From assembly GCF_012911015.1 (NCBI RefSeq), contig NZ_WVVV01000001.1:434001-498000 (forward strand): DNA of 64,000 nucleotides, in the 5' to 3' direction. Position 1 is the stretch's first letter. The number at the start of each line of letters is the position of its first letter. Shown one piece after another: positions 58,211 through 64,000 of this stretch. The notes under the pieces were generated by a model. It ran no database searches. It had not been told where the DNA came from and was given only the letters and a program-made list of their open reading frames with translations. A program made the position numbers and the translations under genes. The DNA comes from Chelativorans sp. ZYF759 (GTDB lineage Bacteria; Pseudomonadota; Alphaproteobacteria; Rhizobiales; Rhizobiaceae).

Positions 58211-58306
58211 TTGGTGCCACATGCAGCGCGGGCCAGACCGTCGACCCCATTCCCGCCACCTGCGTCCCGGTCTATCCTGCGCTACCGATTCGGTTGGAGA
58301 ACGCAA

Positions 58307-58702
58307 ATGGAACTCGCCTTTCCCTGGCCCTTCAGCCAGGGCGAATGGATGGCATGGTGGGCGGCGCTCGTTACCCTGCTGTTCGGACTTCTGATGTTCT
58401 TCGCGCCGGGCATCAGCCTGCGCATCCTGCGCCTGCGCCCCGCCGAGGCCCATCCGGAAGCGGTCGGCGAGGCCCGCGCGACGATGGCCGGCTTCTATCT
58501 CGGGCTCGGCATGTCGTGCCTCCTGCTCGCCCAGCCACTGCTTTATCTGGCTCTCGGCCTGTCCTGGGCCTTCACCGCCTTCGGCCGGCTCGTGTCCATC
58601 CTCTCGGACCGCGGCAGCACGCCATTCAACTGGGTATCGCTGCTTCTCGAGCTGGTGCTGGCCGCCTTGCCGCTCGCATTCGCGCTCGGCTTCGTCGCCT
58701 GA
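58307..58702 (+). CDS. Small integral membrane protein, DUF4345-like
   Basis: A 131-residue protein with four hydrophobic segments (WWAALVTLLFGLLMFF; AGFYLGLGMSCLLLAQPL; LALGLSWAFTAFGRLVSIL; LLELVLAALPLAFALGF). The pattern and the FGRLVS motif resemble DUF4345 proteins, which are uncharacterised. ATG 58307 has GGAG seven bases upstream. It lies after an MFS gene and ahead of the atp operon; no functional link is evident. Confidence 0.68.
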   Translation: MELAFPWPFSQGEWMAWWAALVTLLFGLLMFFAPGISLRILRLRPAEAHPEAVGEARATMAGFYLGLGMSCLLLAQPLLYLALGLSWAFTAFGRLVSILSDRGSTPFNWVSLLLELVLAALPLAFALGFVA

Positions 58703-58920
58703 AGCTCCACCTGCGACAAATCAGACGGAAATGCCCGGCCCCGCCCGTGTTGCGAGTCCGGGAAGCCTGTGCTAGACGGCAAGCGGCTTTCGACCGAGGG
58801 GCAACGCTTGTTCTGCTTGCCGGGGGAAAGACTTCAATTGGGTCAAGGGTTTAGGCGGTACTCACCGAATTCGCCAGCCCGGCATCCCGTCTGGTGAAAC
58901 TCTAGAAACAAAGACGGTCC

Positions 58921-61007
<2,087 letters not shown>

Positions 61008-61037
61008 GGCGGGACGACAAGGGGATAGGTTAGCCGC

Positions 61038-61922
61038 ATGGCTTCACTAAAGGACCTTCGCAACCGCATCGCTTCGGTCAAGGCGACGCAGAAGATCACC
61101 AAGGCGATGCAGATGGTCGCCGCGGCGAAGCTGCGGCGCGCTCAGGAGGCGGCCGAGGCCGCGCGGCCCTATTCGGAGCGCATGGCCCGCGTGCTCGCCA
61201 ACATCACGGCCGCCGTCGAGACGTCCGACGCGCCTGCGCTGATGACGGGTACCGGCAAGGACGAGGTGCATCTCCTCGTCGTGGCCACCGCCGAGCGCGG
61301 CCTTTGCGGCGGCTTCAACTCGCAGATCTCGCGGCTTGCCCGCGAGCATGCCCGCCGGCTCATCGCGGACGGCAAGACGGTCAAGATCATCACCGTCGGG
61401 AAGAAGGGCTACGACATCCTGCGTCGCGACTTCGCCGACAAGATCATCGAGCGCGTCGACTTCCGCGAGGTCAAGCAGATCGGTTTCGCCAATGCCGACG
61501 AGGTCGCCCGCAAGGTGATCGGCCTGTTCGAAAAGGGCGAGTTCGACGTCTGCACGCTGTTCTACTCGCGCTTCAAGTCGGTCATCAGCCAGATCCCGAC
61601 CGCCCAGCAGCTCATACCGGCGCTCGCGCCAGCGGCGGCGGAGACGGGCGACGAGAAGGCTGCCAACGCGGTCTACGAATACGAGCCGGATGCAGGCGAG
61701 ATCCTCGGGGATCTGATCCCGCGCAACATCGCGGTGCAGATCTTCACGGCGCTGCTCGAAAACGCGGCCGGCGAGATGGGCGCGAAGATGAGCGCCATGG
61801 ACAATGCGACGCGCAATGCGGGCGACATGATCAGCAAGCTGTCGATCACCTACAACCGCCAGCGCCAGGCGCAGATCACCAAGGAACTGATCGAGATCAT
61901 TTCGGGCGCCGAGGCGCTCTAG
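61038..61922 (+). CDS. atpG: ATP synthase F1 gamma subunit
   Basis: The central rotor shaft. The 294-residue protein has the conserved N-terminal helix [36 protein letters not shown] and C-terminal helix [39 protein letters not shown], with the [12 protein letters not shown] segment between. Standard length and position. Confidence 0.97.
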   Translation: MASLKDLRNRIASVKATQKITKAMQMVAAAKLRRAQEAAEAARPYSERMARVLANITAAVETSDAPALMTGTGKDEVHLLVVATAERGLCGGFNSQISRLAREHARRLIADGKTVKIITVGKKGYDILRRDFADKIIERVDFREVKQIGFANADEVARKVIGLFEKGEFDVCTLFYSRFKSVISQIPTAQQLIPALAPAAAETGDEKAANAVYEYEPDAGEILGDLIPRNIAVQIFTALLENAAGEMGAKMSAMDNATRNAGDMISKLSITYNRQRQAQITKELIEIISGAEAL

Positions 61923-63497
<1,575 letters not shown>

Positions 63498-63586
63498 GCC
63501 AACAGCGGATGGGAGTGGCGAAGACGGGCACCCGGACGGCGGAATCGAAAATCCTGCCGTTCCCGCCCGAGACGCGCCGATAAAGC

Positions 63587-63997
63587 ATGGCAGAACCCTA
63601 CAAGTTCGAACTGGTCTCGCCTGAGCGGCTGCTCATCTCCGAGGACGTCGAATCGGTCGTCATTCCGGGCACGGATGGCGAGATGACGGTCATGGCCAAC
63701 CATGCACCGGTCATGTCGACCATCAAGCCGGGCGTCGTCGTCGTGAAGCCGTTCTCCGGCGGCGAGCAGAAATATGTGGTGTTCGGCGGCTTCGTCGACA
63801 TCCTGCCCGATGGCTGCACCTTGCTGGCCGAATCGGCCATTCCGGTCGCCGACATCGATCGCCAGGATCTTGCCCGCCGCATCGAGGCGGCGCGCGAGGA
63901 TGTGGGCGATGCGAAGGATGACGATGCCCGTACCAAGGCGGAGGCCTACCTGGCCCAGCTGACCACGATGGAAGGCGTCATCGCGACCGGCGCCTGA
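63587..63997 (+). CDS. atpC: ATP synthase F1 epsilon subunit
   Basis: Epsilon regulates F1 and couples gamma to the c-ring. The 136-residue protein begins MAEPYKFELVSPERLLISEDVESVVIPGTDGEMTVM, the conserved beta-barrel, followed by a C-terminal helical hairpin. It lies 89 bases after atpD and completes the operon; its stop is three bases before the window end. Confidence 0.96.
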   Translation: MAEPYKFELVSPERLLISEDVESVVIPGTDGEMTVMANHAPVMSTIKPGVVVVKPFSGGEQKYVVFGGFVDILPDGCTLLAESAIPVADIDRQDLARRIEAAREDVGDAKDDDARTKAEAYLAQLTTMEGVIATGA

Positions 63998-64000
63998 CCC

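Noticed and set aside
58703-58920. Promoter for the atp operon
   Set aside because: TTGGGT and TAGGCG-like words occur but not with acceptable sequence and spacing; nothing reportable.

Overview
The window is a gene-dense, high-G+C stretch of an alphaproteobacterial chromosome, most likely order Hyphomicrobiales (Rhizobiales) and close to the Brucellaceae/Phyllobacteriaceae. Evidence for this is: the rho-mnmE-mnmG-rsmG-parA-parB order with parS sites; a serC-serA pair with a structured leader; Omp25/31-type beta-barrels and an Omp19-type lipoprotein (a Brucella-like surface set); the mdh-sucC-sucD-sucA-sucB-lpd operon; atpHAGDC without atpB/E/F; and an Ala/Lys/Pro-rich tail on AtpD of the kind known in Brucella. 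Genus and species cannot be read from the sequence. The first gene (rho) is cut by the left edge. No tRNA, rRNA, CRISPR array, insertion sequence, transposase, integrase, prophage or defence locus was seen, and no gap exceeds about 260 bases.

Layout: 0-7 kb holds rho, tRNA U34 modification (mnmE, mnmG), 16S methylation (rsmG) and chromosome partition (parA, parB) with three parS sites. 7-11.4 kb holds glmM (peptidoglycan/LPS precursor) convergent with serC-serA. 11.6-13.3 kb holds two outer-membrane beta-barrel genes, each preceded by a perfect TTAA-N7-TTAA CtrA-type box. 13.4-19.6 kb holds a DUF1674/SDHAF4-type gene, htpX, rsmB, a heparinase II/III-family protein and purH. 19.6-21.3 kb is a MarR regulator plus drug exporter. 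21.5-23.5 kb is an M3 oligopeptidase.

23.5-33.1 kb (minus strand) is the TCA operon mdh-sucCD-sucAB-lpd, with a small secreted cysteine protein inserted before lpd. 33.3-35.1 kb carries an omp19-like gene and zapE. 35.3-40.6 kb carries a DUF1328 peptide, then the tightly overlapping dapF-mtaB-ftsY-yciB series and a PPOX-family flavoprotein. 40.6-50 kb holds DUF2332, ccmG-ccmD-ccmC-ccmB, an SH3-domain protein, an MFS protein, acnA and a detached ccmA. 50-54.7 kb holds yggS, leuS, lptE and a fructose-6-phosphate-aldolase-type transaldolase. 54.7-58.7 kb holds priA, an MFS symporter and a small membrane protein. 58.9-64 kb is the F1 ATP synthase operon.

Functionally this is core chromosome: replication and segregation next to the origin region, energy metabolism (TCA, cytochrome c maturation, F1 ATPase), translation, and envelope genes. 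I do not see a clear undescribed system. The best leads are modest: mirrored CtrA boxes at both porin-like genes, a Shine-Dalgarno-embedding serC leader, a ccm operon apparently split by a local inversion, a MerR-type dyad before the TCA operon, an unknown secreted protein inside that operon, and a DUF2332 protein translationally coupled to ccmG.
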